A stretch of 29,273 bases of DNA from Ilumatobacteraceae bacterium (GTDB lineage: Bacteria; Actinomycetota; Acidimicrobiia; Acidimicrobiales; Ilumatobacteraceae). The stretch is from positions 1-29,273 of the forward strand of contig JALQWV010000196.1 in the NCBI GenBank assembly GCA_023263465.1. Reading direction: 5' to 3'. The position numbers were made by a program, and so were the translations under genes. Of this stretch, positions 1-6,998 are shown piece after piece. The stretch's first letter is position 1. The number at the start of each line of letters is the position of its first letter. Under the pieces are notes generated by a model that was not told the origin of the DNA, did no database searches, and saw nothing but the letters and a program-made list of their open reading frames with translations.

Positions 1-516
1 TCCGTGCTCATGACTGGCATTGCCCATGCAGACAAAGATCATCCCAAAACCAAATCCAGCGGCGATGGCCATCCATATGGCGCTCTTGGAAGTAGGTAGG
101 TCATGGCGATCAAGTACATCGCCAACGAGTGCTACCGCAACAACCGCACTGGCAATGCCAATCCAGGCAAGTGATGACGGTCGTTCTCCCTGCACGACGC
201 CAGCAAGAACGGGCACAGACAATCCAATGACCGCAGTAATGGGTGCGATGACCGTCATCGAGCCTTTTGACATCGCGTGGTAAAACGCAATCAGGGCAAT
301 GGCCCCTCCGAATCCACCGCCGGTTGTCCACATCCAACTTTGTGCAGGCATAACAGGCGTTCGGGCAATGAACAGAAAGAGGCCAATACATACAAAAGCC
401 ACTGCCTGACCGAGGAATGTGATTGAAGCAGCGTGAGCAAGACGGGCTCCGCGACTTCCTGAGTAATCCGCTATTCCGTAAAACGCTGCAGCACAGAGCG
501 CCAAGATCACCGTCAT
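1..516 (-). CDS. EamA/DMT-family transporter, N-terminal part (cut by window edge)
   Basis: The minus strand encodes at least 172 residues with no stop, running off the left edge, so the C-terminal half is missing. The protein starts MTVILALCAAAFYGIADYSG and shows about five hydrophobic segments separated by short polar loops. The pattern 'AAFYGIADYSGSRGA' followed by 'HAMSKGSMTVIAPITAVIGL' is typical of EamA (DMT superfamily) exporters, which have two five-helix repeats; what is visible is the first repeat and the beginning of the second. The substrate cannot be told. The ATG at 516 is chosen because it opens directly into the first membrane helix; no good ribosome binding site precedes it. 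It lies only 13 bases from the divergent DUF554 start, so its promoter must sit inside that neighbour. Family assignment is fairly sure, function is not. Confidence 0.7.
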   Translation of the reverse strand, partial: MTVILALCAAAFYGIADYSGSRGARLAHAASITFLGQAVAFVCIGLFLFIARTPVMPAQSWMWTTGGGFGGAIALIAFYHAMSKGSMTVIAPITAVIGLSVPVLAGVVQGERPSSLAWIGIASAVVAVALVGDVLDRHDLPTSKSAIWMAIAAGFGFGMIFVCMGNASHEHG

Positions 517-517
517 A

Positions 518-523
518 TAGCGT
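518..523 (+). promoter_or_regulatory. Putative leaderless -10 hexamer for the DUF554 gene
   Basis: TAGCGT fits TANNNT and ends six bases before the GTG at 530. Transcription starting about seven bases downstream of the hexamer would begin on the start codon. It almost touches the start codon of the divergent transporter (514-516). Confidence 0.45.
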
Positions 524-529
524 GGAAGT

Positions 530-1240
530 GTGGTTGGTCTCGGAACATTAATCAATACTGCCACAGTGTTGATTGGCGGCTCGGTTGGCATTGCAATGGG
601 CAATAAATTCCCTGATCGAGTTCGCGTCATCGTTGTGCAAGTAATCGGCATGGTGACGATCGGTCTTGGACTCAATGATCTACTAAAAACTCACAACATG
701 GTGTTCCCATTACTTGGGATGGTTTTTGGCGCTGTCATTGGTGAGTTGCTCCGCATTGAAGATCGGCTTGAAGGTATTGGGGAAGTAATTCGCAGGCGAT
801 TCGCCAAAGGACAAGATCCAGGTCAATTCATTTCTGGGTTCGTAACGGCAACGTTGCTGTTTTGTATTGGTCCGCTGACCATTCTTGGAGCAATACAAGA
901 TGCATCGGGCGTGACGCCGCAGCTGTACATCATCAAAGGAACACTTGATGGTTTCATGAGTGTCATTTTCGGTGCGATCCATGGGGTAGGGGTACTGTTC
1001 AGTGCAGTCAGCGTTTTCGTGGTGCAAGGAACTTTGACCTTGTTTGGCATGCAACTTGATTCGTTACTCAATGACCGAATGCGCGTTGAGTTGTTCGCGG
1101 CAGGTGGTTTAGCAGTAATGGCAATAGGACTGAATTTGCTCGATATCAAAAAAATTCGTTTGGGCTCGTTACTTCCAGGATTGATTATGACACCAGTACT
1201 GGTGCAGCTGTTTGCGGACCAAACGGGCCTGTTGAGATAG
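530..1240 (+). CDS. DUF554 family membrane protein
   Basis: This 236-residue protein is strongly hydrophobic, with about six or seven membrane segments. It opens with the DUF554 signature: a short first helix 'GTLINTATVLIGGSVGIAMGN', then a glycine-rich 'GMVTIGLGLNDLLKT' segment and later 'FCIGPLTILGAIQDA' and 'GGLAVMAIGLNLLDIKKIRLG'. Length matches the family (about 230 residues; Bacillus YdfK is a member). Members are inner-membrane proteins of unproven role, probably transporters. The GTG at 530 is preferred because it gives the usual family N-terminus and has a TANNNT hexamer six bases upstream. It is followed after six bases by the SRAP gene in the same direction, so the two may be co-transcribed. 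No functional link between them is evident. Confidence 0.8.
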   Translation: MVGLGTLINTATVLIGGSVGIAMGNKFPDRVRVIVVQVIGMVTIGLGLNDLLKTHNMVFPLLGMVFGAVIGELLRIEDRLEGIGEVIRRRFAKGQDPGQFISGFVTATLLFCIGPLTILGAIQDASGVTPQLYIIKGTLDGFMSVIFGAIHGVGVLFSAVSVFVVQGTLTLFGMQLDSLLNDRMRVELFAAGGLAVMAIGLNLLDIKKIRLGSLLPGLIMTPVLVQLFADQTGLLR

Positions 1241-1246
1241 TCAAAC

Positions 1247-1981
1247 ATGTGTGGAAGGTACGTTCGTAAAACAGGTGCGCAAGAAATCGCACATGCTTTC
1301 TCGGCAGTTGCAAGAAGTGCAGAGTTGTCTCTCAACTTCAACATTTCTCCCACCAGTGACGTGTACGTATTGCGCGGTGTGAACGGTTCTCTTCAACTGG
1401 ATGTGATGTCGTGGGGTCTCGTTCCGGCGTGGGCAAAGGATGTGTCACGAGCAGCAAGTTTGATTAACGCTCGATCGGAGTCAGTTGCTGAGAAGCCATC
1501 GTTTCGAAATCTCATCAGTCGTCATCGATGTGTTATGCCGATGAATGCTTATTACGAATGGAAGCCGATGAAGAAAATGGGCAAGCCGATGAAGCAACCG
1601 TTTGCTTTTTCCCCTGGAAAGGATTCCGATTACGACCACGAATCACACTTTGCCGTTGCTTCATTATGGTCAACCTGGCGTGATGTGGATGGGCGAGAAC
1701 TCAACACCTGTGTTGCGCTAACCACTGAAGCAAATGATCGAGTATCTCAGGTACACAACAGGATGCCGGTTTTGCTGACTAAGGGCGGAATTGCTCAATG
1801 GCTTTCAGAGGACATAGTCGCTCCTTTGCATCTAGCGCACGGGATCCCTGATGAAGCTGTGGTCTATCACCCGGTTTCAACCGAAGTGAATAATGCTCGC
1901 AACCATGGGTCACAACTACTGGATCCCGTAACGCTCGACGTCGAGCCAGTGACTGCAGAAATTACCGAAACGTTGTTCTAG
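1247..1981 (+). CDS. SRAP-domain DNA-protein crosslink protein (YedK/HMCES family)
   Basis: The protein has 244 residues and starts MCGRYV, the hallmark of the SOS-response-associated peptidase family: after removal of Met, Cys2 forms a thiazolidine crosslink with an abasic site in single-stranded DNA. Other conserved residues are present: Asn74 in 'INARSES', Glu104 in 'YYEW' and His170 in 'VHNRMPVLL'. An insertion rich in Lys and Met (107-118) follows the YEW motif, as in many bacterial members. The protein shields abasic sites during replication and acts in the cytoplasm on ssDNA. No LexA-like operator is obvious upstream, and the close spacing to DUF554 suggests shared transcription. Its stop TAG (1979-1981) overlaps the HIT gene stop on the other strand. 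Confidence 0.9.
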   Translation: MCGRYVRKTGAQEIAHAFSAVARSAELSLNFNISPTSDVYVLRGVNGSLQLDVMSWGLVPAWAKDVSRAASLINARSESVAEKPSFRNLISRHRCVMPMNAYYEWKPMKKMGKPMKQPFAFSPGKDSDYDHESHFAVASLWSTWRDVDGRELNTCVALTTEANDRVSQVHNRMPVLLTKGGIAQWLSEDIVAPLHLAHGIPDEAVVYHPVSTEVNNARNHGSQLLDPVTLDVEPVTAEITETLF

Positions 1982-2373
1982 GAAAGTTCTGCAGAGAGAT
2001 TTCTAGCGATCAAGGCAAGATCGTCAAAGTCAACACGTGTTGCAGCGTTATCGAAAGAAACATCTGCAATTGTTGTGGCGGGAATGATGTGCAGATGGCA
2101 GTGGGGAACCTCAAAACCAGCGATGATGAGTGCGACACGCTCGCATTGCAGAACCTTTTTTTGGGCGTGTGCAATTCGTTTGGCAACGGCGAAGCAATGT
2201 TGAGAGATGTCATCGGGAAGATCAGTCCATTGATCGATTTCAACGCGCGGAACCACCAGCAGGTGGCCACGTGCAATCGGATTAATGGTCATGAAAGCGA
2301 CGCAAACATCGTCGGTATACACAAAAGTTCCTGGCAATTCACCGGCAATGATTTTCGTAAAAACTGAAGCCAT
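1978..2373 (-). CDS. HIT family protein (histidine triad hydrolase)
   Basis: From the ATG at 2373 the protein has 131 residues. The family motif H-x-H-x-H is seen as HCHLH at residues 91-95, followed by IIP, and the N-terminal half carries the usual 'SVFTKIIAGELPG' and 'NPIARGHLLVVP' segments. HIT proteins hydrolyse nucleoside phosphoramidates or dinucleoside polyphosphates; the last histidines act as nucleophile and base. The length is close to Hint-type proteins. An upstream in-frame extension exists but would run into the pgsA gene, and the N-terminus MASVFTKII is the standard one. A TANNNT hexamer (TACTGT) lies seven bases upstream. It is divergent from pgsA and its stop overlaps the SRAP stop. 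The exact substrate is unknown. Confidence 0.9.
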   Translation of the reverse strand: MASVFTKIIAGELPGTFVYTDDVCVAFMTINPIARGHLLVVPRVEIDQWTDLPDDISQHCFAVAKRIAHAQKKVLQCERVALIIAGFEVPHCHLHIIPATTIADVSFDNAATRVDFDDLALIARNLSAELS

Positions 2374-2380
2374 CACGTCA

Positions 2381-2386
2381 ACAGTA
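2381..2386 (-). promoter_or_regulatory. Putative leaderless -10 hexamer for the HIT gene
   Basis: TACTGT on the minus strand ends seven bases before the ATG at 2373. It lies only 13 bases from the oppositely oriented pgsA hexamer, so the two promoters interleave. Confidence 0.4.
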
Positions 2387-2399
2387 TCGCGAATGCTTG

Positions 2400-2405
2400 T
2401 ATTGT
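2400..2405 (+). promoter_or_regulatory. Putative leaderless -10 hexamer for pgsA
   Basis: TATTGT ends exactly six bases before the GTG at 2412 and supports that start codon over the downstream ATGs at 2433 and 2445. Confidence 0.45.
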
Positions 2406-2411
2406 CGCTGT

Positions 2412-3011
2412 GTGAATAACAATCAGACGTCAATGTGGTCGGGCATGTTGAGCATCCCTAACTTCATCACGTTGGCCCGTCTTTGCGTCCTGCCGCTGTT
2501 CCTCTATTTGCTGTTTGCTAAAAACGAACGCGCAGGCGCTGCGCTCTTGCTCGGCGTACTCGGCATGACGGATTGGGTGGATGGCTGGTTTGCACGAAAG
2601 TTCAATCAAGTTTCGGCCTTTGGTTCAGTATTTGACCCGACTGTAGATCGCTTGCTGTTCGTAGTCAGTGCGATCAGCGTGATGGTTGATGGCGCTGTGC
2701 CCATGTGGTTGTGCATTGCTATTTTGGTTCGTGAAATACTCGTCGGTGCGATGATGCTGGTGGCGACGGCGCTCGGAATGGAGCGTTTTCCGGTTAGCAA
2801 AAATGGCAAGTGGTACACATTTTTGCTCATGATGGCGATCCCGTTTCTCTTGCTCGCCGGAAGCACGCATGTCACGGCAGAATTCGGACGTGTGGTGGGC
2901 TGGATGTGTGCAATCCCGGGTGTAGTGCTGTCGTACTACACCGCTTTGACCTATGCGCCCATCGTTCGCCTGAATCTTCGGAAGGGGAGGGCTGCCAAAG
3001 GGCTACGGTAG
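2412..3011 (+). CDS. pgsA: CDP-alcohol phosphatidyltransferase (PgsA-like)
   Basis: The 199-residue membrane protein carries the CDP-alcohol phosphatidyltransferase signature D-G-x2-A-R-x8-G-x3-D-x3-D: D57 G58, A61 R62, G71, D75 and D79. These residues bind the divalent metal and CDP-diacylglycerol. The opening 'SIPNFITLARL' segment and about six hydrophobic helices are typical of PgsA, which makes phosphatidylglycerol phosphate from CDP-DAG and glycerol 3-phosphate; cardiolipin or inositol phosphate synthases share the signature, so the acceptor alcohol is an inference. The GTG at 2412 is chosen on the strength of a leaderless -10 hexamer; ATG 2433 is the alternative. The FHA gene follows four bases after its stop. 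A pgsA gene (pgsA2) also lies a few genes upstream of garA in M. tuberculosis. Confidence 0.82.
   Translation: MNNNQTSMWSGMLSIPNFITLARLCVLPLFLYLLFAKNERAGAALLLGVLGMTDWVDGWFARKFNQVSAFGSVFDPTVDRLLFVVSAISVMVDGAVPMWLCIAILVREILVGAMMLVATALGMERFPVSKNGKWYTFLLMMAIPFLLLAGSTHVTAEFGRVVGWMCAIPGVVLSYYTALTYAPIVRLNLRKGRAAKGLR
3004..3009 (+). promoter_or_regulatory. Putative leaderless -10 hexamer for the FHA gene
   Basis: TACGGT ends six bases before the ATG at 3016 and overlaps the first base of the pgsA stop codon (3009-3011), so the FHA-merR block probably has its own start site. Confidence 0.45.
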
Positions 3012-3015
3012 GGGT

Positions 3016-3489
3016 ATGTCGTACGTGTTTTGCAACAGTTGCGGTCACCGCAACCCGCCGCAATCAGGTTTCTGCTCGGCTTGCGGTTCAGTTCTCGATC
3101 TGCCGGAGGAACGAACGATCACTCTCGCAAAAGTAGATCCGCTGCAGGATGCACCTGGTGATGCAGACAATGTCTCACTGTCTAGTGCAGAGTTGCATTC
3201 AGGGAAGGGTTTGCTCGTAGTTCGCTCCGGAGCGCAAAGTGGCAATCGCTATGTGGTTGATGGTTTGACAACAATTGGGCGTCATCCGGAAAGCAGCATT
3301 TGTCTAGATGACGTAACGGTTTCACGTCGCCATGCACAAGTTGCATTTGACAGCGGACGCTATGTCGTTCGAGATCTCGGATCGCTCAATGGCACCTATG
3401 TCAATCAGATGCGTATTGATGAATTGGCACTTGAGCAAGGTGACGAATTGCAGATCGGTAAATACCGCATGGTGTTTTTCAATGGATGA
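3016..3489 (+). CDS. Zinc-ribbon plus FHA domain protein (GarA-like)
   Basis: The 157-residue protein has two parts. Residues 6-23 form a zinc ribbon with Cys6, Cys9, Cys20 and Cys23. Residues 66-157 are an FHA domain with the phosphothreonine-binding residues in place: 'GRHPES' (88-93), 'SRRH' (103-106) and 'SLNGTYVN' (123-130). The FHA part closely resembles mycobacterial GarA (Rv1827), and the following genes match Rv1828-Rv1830, so it is very probably the positional counterpart. GarA regulates 2-oxoglutarate and glutamate metabolism in a phosphorylation-dependent way through an N-terminal ETTS motif; that motif is not present here, although 'RTIT' (33-36) supplies threonines at a comparable place. 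The zinc ribbon replaces the GarA N-terminus. The 3' end overlaps the MerR gene by eight bases, which implies coupled translation. Confidence 0.85.
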   Translation: MSYVFCNSCGHRNPPQSGFCSACGSVLDLPEERTITLAKVDPLQDAPGDADNVSLSSAELHSGKGLLVVRSGAQSGNRYVVDGLTTIGRHPESSICLDDVTVSRRHAQVAFDSGRYVVRDLGSLNGTYVNQMRIDELALEQGDELQIGKYRMVFFNG

Positions 3490-4261
3490 GAAGAATTACA
3501 AATCAATAGGCGAAGTTCTTGGGCTATTGCTTGATGAATTTCCGGATGTCACCATTTCTAAGATTCGTTTTCTGGAGAGTCAGGGTTTGATCGAACCCGA
3601 GAGGACCCCTTCGGGTTATCGCAAGTTCAGTGATTCAGAAGTAGAGCGCCTGCGCTTTATCTTGCGCGAACAGCGAGAAAATTATTTACCGCTGAAAGTA
3701 ATTCGCACGAGGCTCGATAATGACACGAGCGATGGAATGGTCCGACCTTATGACGACACAGATCCAACTGGCGTTCGTGGCGTCGTGCATCAAGGATCAC
3801 ATCCGGCAGCAGCGAAGAAGTTGTCGACAGCGCCGCTTGCACCTCATAAAGTTCGCGCTATGCGAGACGACACATTGTCAATTGATCGTGGCGAACTATT
3901 GCTTGCTATCAACATGGACGAAAAACTGCTAAAGGAAGTTATCGCAGCTGGGATAGTGACACCGCGCAAAGTTGGCGATATGGAAATGTTCTCGCCGCTA
4001 GATCGGGAAGTGTTGGAGATTGTCCGTAAGTTTTCAGAATATGGTATTGATGTGCGCAACTTGAAGACTTTGAAACGTCAAGCTGAATCAGAAATGTCAA
4101 TCTATGAAATGAAGGTTCAGCCCATTTTTATGCGCAAAAATCCAACCTCAAAGGCTCAGGCTGAAGAGTTGCTTGATCAATTGATTGAGTTGGGAGAACA
4201 ATTGAGGTCCACACTGGTAGAAGTTGCCGCACGGTCTTTCCGTGGCAACCGTCAGTCGTAG
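3482..4261 (+). CDS. ftsR: MerR-family regulator, FtsR/Rv1828 type
   Basis: The start at 3482 (MDEKNYKSIGEVLGLL) gives 259 residues. Residues about 7-75 form a MerR winged-helix DNA-binding domain with 'TISKIRFLESQGLIEPERT' and 'GYRKFSDSEVERLRFI'. A second folded domain (roughly 140-259) includes 'EVIAAGIVTPRKVGDMEMFSPLDREVLEIV', as in Rv1828-type proteins, which lack the ligand- or metal-binding cysteines of classical MerR proteins. In Corynebacterium the homologue FtsR activates ftsZ. The same frame stays open upstream to 3332, but that part lies inside the FHA gene and has no MerR similarity. The gene overlaps the FHA stop by eight bases and is followed by the DUF151 gene, matching the actinobacterial order. 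The gene symbol rests on synteny and domain layout. Confidence 0.85.
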   Translation: MDEKNYKSIGEVLGLLLDEFPDVTISKIRFLESQGLIEPERTPSGYRKFSDSEVERLRFILREQRENYLPLKVIRTRLDNDTSDGMVRPYDDTDPTGVRGVVHQGSHPAAAKKLSTAPLAPHKVRAMRDDTLSIDRGELLLAINMDEKLLKEVIAAGIVTPRKVGDMEMFSPLDREVLEIVRKFSEYGIDVRNLKTLKRQAESEMSIYEMKVQPIFMRKNPTSKAQAEELLDQLIELGEQLRSTLVEVAARSFRGNRQS

Positions 4262-4280
4262 GCATAAGGGTGATTGCGTC

Positions 4281-4778
4281 ATGACGAAAAGACTTGCTGC
4301 TGAACTTGAAGGCATTCGAGTCGAAGTTCCATCCAATATTCCGGTCATGCTGATCCGTGAAATTGCTGATGCTCGGCGGGTGATTCCGATCTACATCGGC
4401 GAAGCAGAAGCGTCTTCGATATCGGTTGCCCTCAGTGGGGTCATCCCAGACCGTCCATTGACGCATGACCTGATGCTCAACACCATCTCAGAAATGGGTG
4501 GGGAAGTGGTAATGGTCGTAGTTACCGACGTGAAGGAACACACCTATTTTGCCAATATCCACATTGCGCTAGACGGCGCTGAGCGAATCATTTCGGCGCG
4601 GCCATCGGACGCCATTGCGTTGGCGGTTCGTGCTGAAATTCCCGTATTTGTTGAGTCTGATCTGATGGACAGAGTTGGAAAGTCTGCAGTGACTACCGAT
4701 GATGCTGATGAAGAAGAGATTCTTGACGATTTCAGGGAATTCATCAATTCAATTAATCCCGAGGATTTCCAGGGTTAG
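4281..4778 (+). CDS. Bifunctional nuclease domain protein (DUF151, Rv1829 type)
   Basis: The protein has 165 residues. The BFN/DUF151 fold is recognised from 'GIRVEVPSNIPVMLIREI', 'VIPIYIGEAEASSISVAL', 'RPLTHDLMLNTISEMGG' and 'ISARPSDAIALAVRAEIPVFVE', which align well with Rv1829. Plant and Thermotoga relatives have been studied as nucleases or for structure, but the role in actinobacteria is unclear. The C-terminal 30 residues are acidic ('DDADEEEILDDF') and resemble the tail of homologues. The ATG at 4281 is chosen because AAGGG (4266-4270) precedes it at a workable distance. It sits 19 bases after the FtsR-type gene in the conserved FHA-MerR-DUF151-MerR order, hence a probable shared regulatory or cell-division context. 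Confidence 0.85.
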   Translation: MTKRLAAELEGIRVEVPSNIPVMLIREIADARRVIPIYIGEAEASSISVALSGVIPDRPLTHDLMLNTISEMGGEVVMVVVTDVKEHTYFANIHIALDGAERIISARPSDAIALAVRAEIPVFVESDLMDRVGKSAVTTDDADEEEILDDFREFINSINPEDFQG

Positions 4779-4798
4779 TAAATCCACAAAAGCGCCCG

Positions 4799-4804
4799 TA
4801 GCCT
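4799..4804 (+). promoter_or_regulatory. Putative leaderless -10 hexamer for the second MerR gene
   Basis: TAGCCT ends six bases before the ATG at 4811, in the 32-base gap after the DUF151 gene. Confidence 0.45.
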
Positions 4805-4810
4805 GACCTA

Positions 4811-5272
4811 ATGCACCAGGGATTTAGCGGCACCCAAGCGGCTGAAGTCGTCGGAATTTCCTATCGTCAACTTGACTATTGGGCCAGAACGAATTTGGTC
4901 CGGCCATCTGGTTGTGACGCAACGGGAAGCGGTTCGCGTCGCGTGTACAGCTACCGGGACCTCCTTGAGCTTCGAGTAATTAAGAGTCTGCTTGATGCTG
5001 GCATCAAGCTTGAATCAGTTCGCGAAGTGTTCAATTATCTGCGAAGCCACGTTGACACCGAGATCGCTGCGGCGCACATCGTGATTAGCGGACAGTCGGT
5101 GGTGCTGTGTCAGGGCGATCAACTTGTTGATGTGATGCGCAACGGACAAGGAGTACTGAATGTTTTGCCGTTGTCTGGAGTGAAAGATCAAGTTGACAGT
5201 CAAATTGTGCGCATGGAAAAGGCGAGTGCACCTGCTCCGCGCGTAAATGCACAATTCGATGTTGCGCTGTAA
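4811..5272 (+). CDS. MerR-family regulator, Rv1830 type
   Basis: The 153-residue protein has a MerR helix-turn-helix at residues about 5-80: 'GFSGTQAAEVVGISYRQLDYW', 'ARTNLVRPSG' and 'SRRVYSYRDLLELRVIKSLLDAGI'. The C-terminal half is a small beta-rich region ('IVISGQSVVLCQGDQLVDVM') seen in Rv1830-like proteins, with no metal-binding cysteine cluster. Length agrees with the shorter members of that group. The order FHA-MerR-DUF151-MerR repeats Rv1827-Rv1830 of M. tuberculosis, so orthology is likely; the target genes are not evident from this sequence. A TANNNT hexamer six bases upstream suggests it can be transcribed separately as a leaderless message. The gene ends nine bases before the convergent neighbour. 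Confidence 0.83.
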   Translation: MHQGFSGTQAAEVVGISYRQLDYWARTNLVRPSGCDATGSGSRRVYSYRDLLELRVIKSLLDAGIKLESVREVFNYLRSHVDTEIAAAHIVISGQSVVLCQGDQLVDVMRNGQGVLNVLPLSGVKDQVDSQIVRMEKASAPAPRVNAQFDVAL

Positions 5273-5281
5273 GCGCAGTCA

Positions 5282-5695
5282 TTAACTCGTTTCAGTAGTC
5301 GCTGGGGAGGTTGACTCTTTTGGCTTAGATGGCTGCGGCATGAATGCCATCAGAGGTCCAAGACGCTTGGTGATTTCATTGAGTGCGCCAGATACTTCTG
5401 CGAGTTTGTTCACAGCTCCAAGTGCACCATTCACATGCGGCATCACTTGGCGCATTGGGCCCTCAATGTCATCAAGTAATCGATTGACGCGCGTTGCGAC
5501 TTGATTCATGTTGTCCATGGATTGCACAAACAATTCCATCGCAGAAATGAGTGATTCAACTGTTCGCTTCGCTTGTTCAACCGCCTTCGCGCCAGAAGTA
5601 ACAGGATTGAATTCGGAGAGCAATGCAAAGAGGTCGTTTACTTGCTGCTGGCCAAACGCTCCGGTGCTGCTGCTGTTTGACTCGTCGTTGCTCAT
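5282..5695 (-). CDS. Small alpha-helical protein of unknown function
   Basis: I do not recognise this 137-residue protein. It has a Ser/Asn-rich, disordered-looking N-terminus (1-18), then a long amphipathic helical region (about 40-115) with regular hydrophobic spacing ('AVEQAKRTVESLISAMELFV', 'MNQVATRVNRLLDDIEGPM', 'LAEVSGALNEITKRLGPL'), and a short proline-, serine- and threonine-rich tail. No signal peptide or true membrane helix is seen. The shape recalls phasin-like or other surface-coating helical proteins, but this is only an analogy. It begins four bases after the stop of the PLP decarboxylase on the same strand, so the two form a likely operon and could act on the same lipid or surface substrate. 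Confidence 0.65.
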   Translation of the reverse strand: MSNDESNSSSTGAFGQQQVNDLFALLSEFNPVTSGAKAVEQAKRTVESLISAMELFVQSMDNMNQVATRVNRLLDDIEGPMRQVMPHVNGALGAVNKLAEVSGALNEITKRLGPLMAFMPQPSKPKESTSPATTETS

Positions 5696-5699
5696 GGAT

Positions 5700-6950
5700 T
5701 CACTCTAGGTTGCCGTAGGTGCCGACATTGCCAGACATGCGAGAGTCCAACACTTTTTTGATGCTTGAATCCAGATCACTGATGAATGCATCAATGGTGC
5801 TTCGATGAACAGCACTCACGGTGCAATGAAGCGAATCGGGAGGGGACTGACGATCAACATACCAACCACGAGTTCGCAACTCGTCAGCAACGGCAAACAC
5901 ATTGAGCGCAGACGGGTCTACAGCGCCAAAGCTCAACAGCGTGGAATCTGGGTAACCACGGAGTACGAGATGGTCATGATCTGAAATATGTTCAGCGAGT
6001 TGCACTGTTGCTCGTCGAGCACGGTCAGTCAATTGTGTGTATCCATCATCACCAAGATGGCAAAGCACCGCCCAAGCACTCGCAATCGCACCTCCAGATT
6101 TGGTTCCCAGAACTCCGGAGGATGCATACATTCCGCCAAGCCAGTTGTCTGTAACGAATCCTTGATGAGATCGCAACTGCTTATTGCGGTACATCACTAC
6201 CGATGCGCCCTTCGAGGTGTAGCCGTACTTGTGCAGGTCAACGGATATGGAGGTGACGCCTGGAACCTTCAAATTCCACGGCGGAATTCCGTGCCCCAAT
6301 CTCTCGAGGTAGGCGAGCGTGACGCCACCCATGCACGCATCAACGTGGCAGTTCACACCATGTTTCATGGCAAGGGAGGCGATGCCTGGAACATCATCGA
6401 TGACGCCTTGCGGGTATTGCGGGGCAGAGGCAACAAGCAGAATGGTGTTGGAATCGATGACAGGCTCCATAACGGCAACATCGGCACGCCAATCTGACCC
6501 AACGGCGCAGCGCCGGGATTCGACGCCGAAGTAGTGGCAGGCCTTTTCAAAGGCCGCGTGGGCAGAGGTTGGCAGAACGATATTGGGTTGTGTCACGCCG
6601 CCGGATGCCACAAACTGGTCACGGGCAGCCTTGACGACCATCAGGATGCTTTCCGTGCCTCCTGAGGTCATGAAACCGGCGGAGTCCGTGTCGGCACCAA
6701 GCCACGGCCCAACCATGGACAACACATCGGACTGCATGATTCGGAGGCTGGGGAATGCATCAGTACTCAAGGCGTTTTCGCCACTGAATCGGCGGTATGC
6801 ATCCTCGGCAACTGCGCTGGCTTCGGGTCCCGCGTAGTAGGCCAAACTAAATACGCGTCCGTTGCGCCAATCGACATCATTGCTACGGAGTGATTCGAGG
6901 TCCTCAAACACCTGCGGGGCAGGGATTCCCTGTATTGGCAGCGTTTTCAT
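5700..6950 (-). CDS. PLP-dependent decarboxylase, sphingosine-1-phosphate lyase-like
   Basis: From ATG 6950 the protein has 416 residues. It belongs to the group II PLP decarboxylase / sphingosine-phosphate lyase superfamily. The cofactor site is visible: 'TSGGTES' (95-101, phosphate binding), H131 in 'SAHAAFEKA' (ring stacking), D204 in 'HVDACMGG' (pyridine nitrogen) and Lys241 in 'SVDLHKYGY' (Schiff base). The wording 'THDACMGG..DLHKYG..KG' resembles S1P lyase more than glutamate decarboxylase. The reaction could be retro-aldol cleavage of a phosphorylated long-chain base or decarboxylation of an amino acid; the sequence does not decide. A longer frame reaches 6998, but AGGA lies about seven bases before 6950 and the N-terminus there fits. 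It lies upstream of the small helical protein and downstream of a zinc-finger gene on the same strand. Confidence 0.8.
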   Translation of the reverse strand: MKTLPIQGIPAPQVFEDLESLRSNDVDWRNGRVFSLAYYAGPEASAVAEDAYRRFSGENALSTDAFPSLRIMQSDVLSMVGPWLGADTDSAGFMTSGGTESILMVVKAARDQFVASGGVTQPNIVLPTSAHAAFEKACHYFGVESRRCAVGSDWRADVAVMEPVIDSNTILLVASAPQYPQGVIDDVPGIASLAMKHGVNCHVDACMGGVTLAYLERLGHGIPPWNLKVPGVTSISVDLHKYGYTSKGASVVMYRNKQLRSHQGFVTDNWLGGMYASSGVLGTKSGGAIASAWAVLCHLGDDGYTQLTDRARRATVQLAEHISDHDHLVLRGYPDSTLLSFGAVDPSALNVFAVADELRTRGWYVDRQSPPDSLHCTVSAVHRSTIDAFISDLDSSIKKVLDSRMSGNVGTYGNLE

Positions 6951-6998
6951 GTTCAGTCCTAACTTTACATAACTATTATTATGGGCAAACCCCAACAC

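Noticed and set aside
20..391. Two short open frames at the left edge, one on each strand.
   Set aside because: The third-frame minus-strand translation gives a clear EamA-type membrane protein that covers the interval.
3332..3481. Upstream extension of the FtsR-type MerR gene.
   Set aside because: It lies within the FHA domain coding region and lacks MerR similarity; the MDEKNYKSIGEV start is the natural one.
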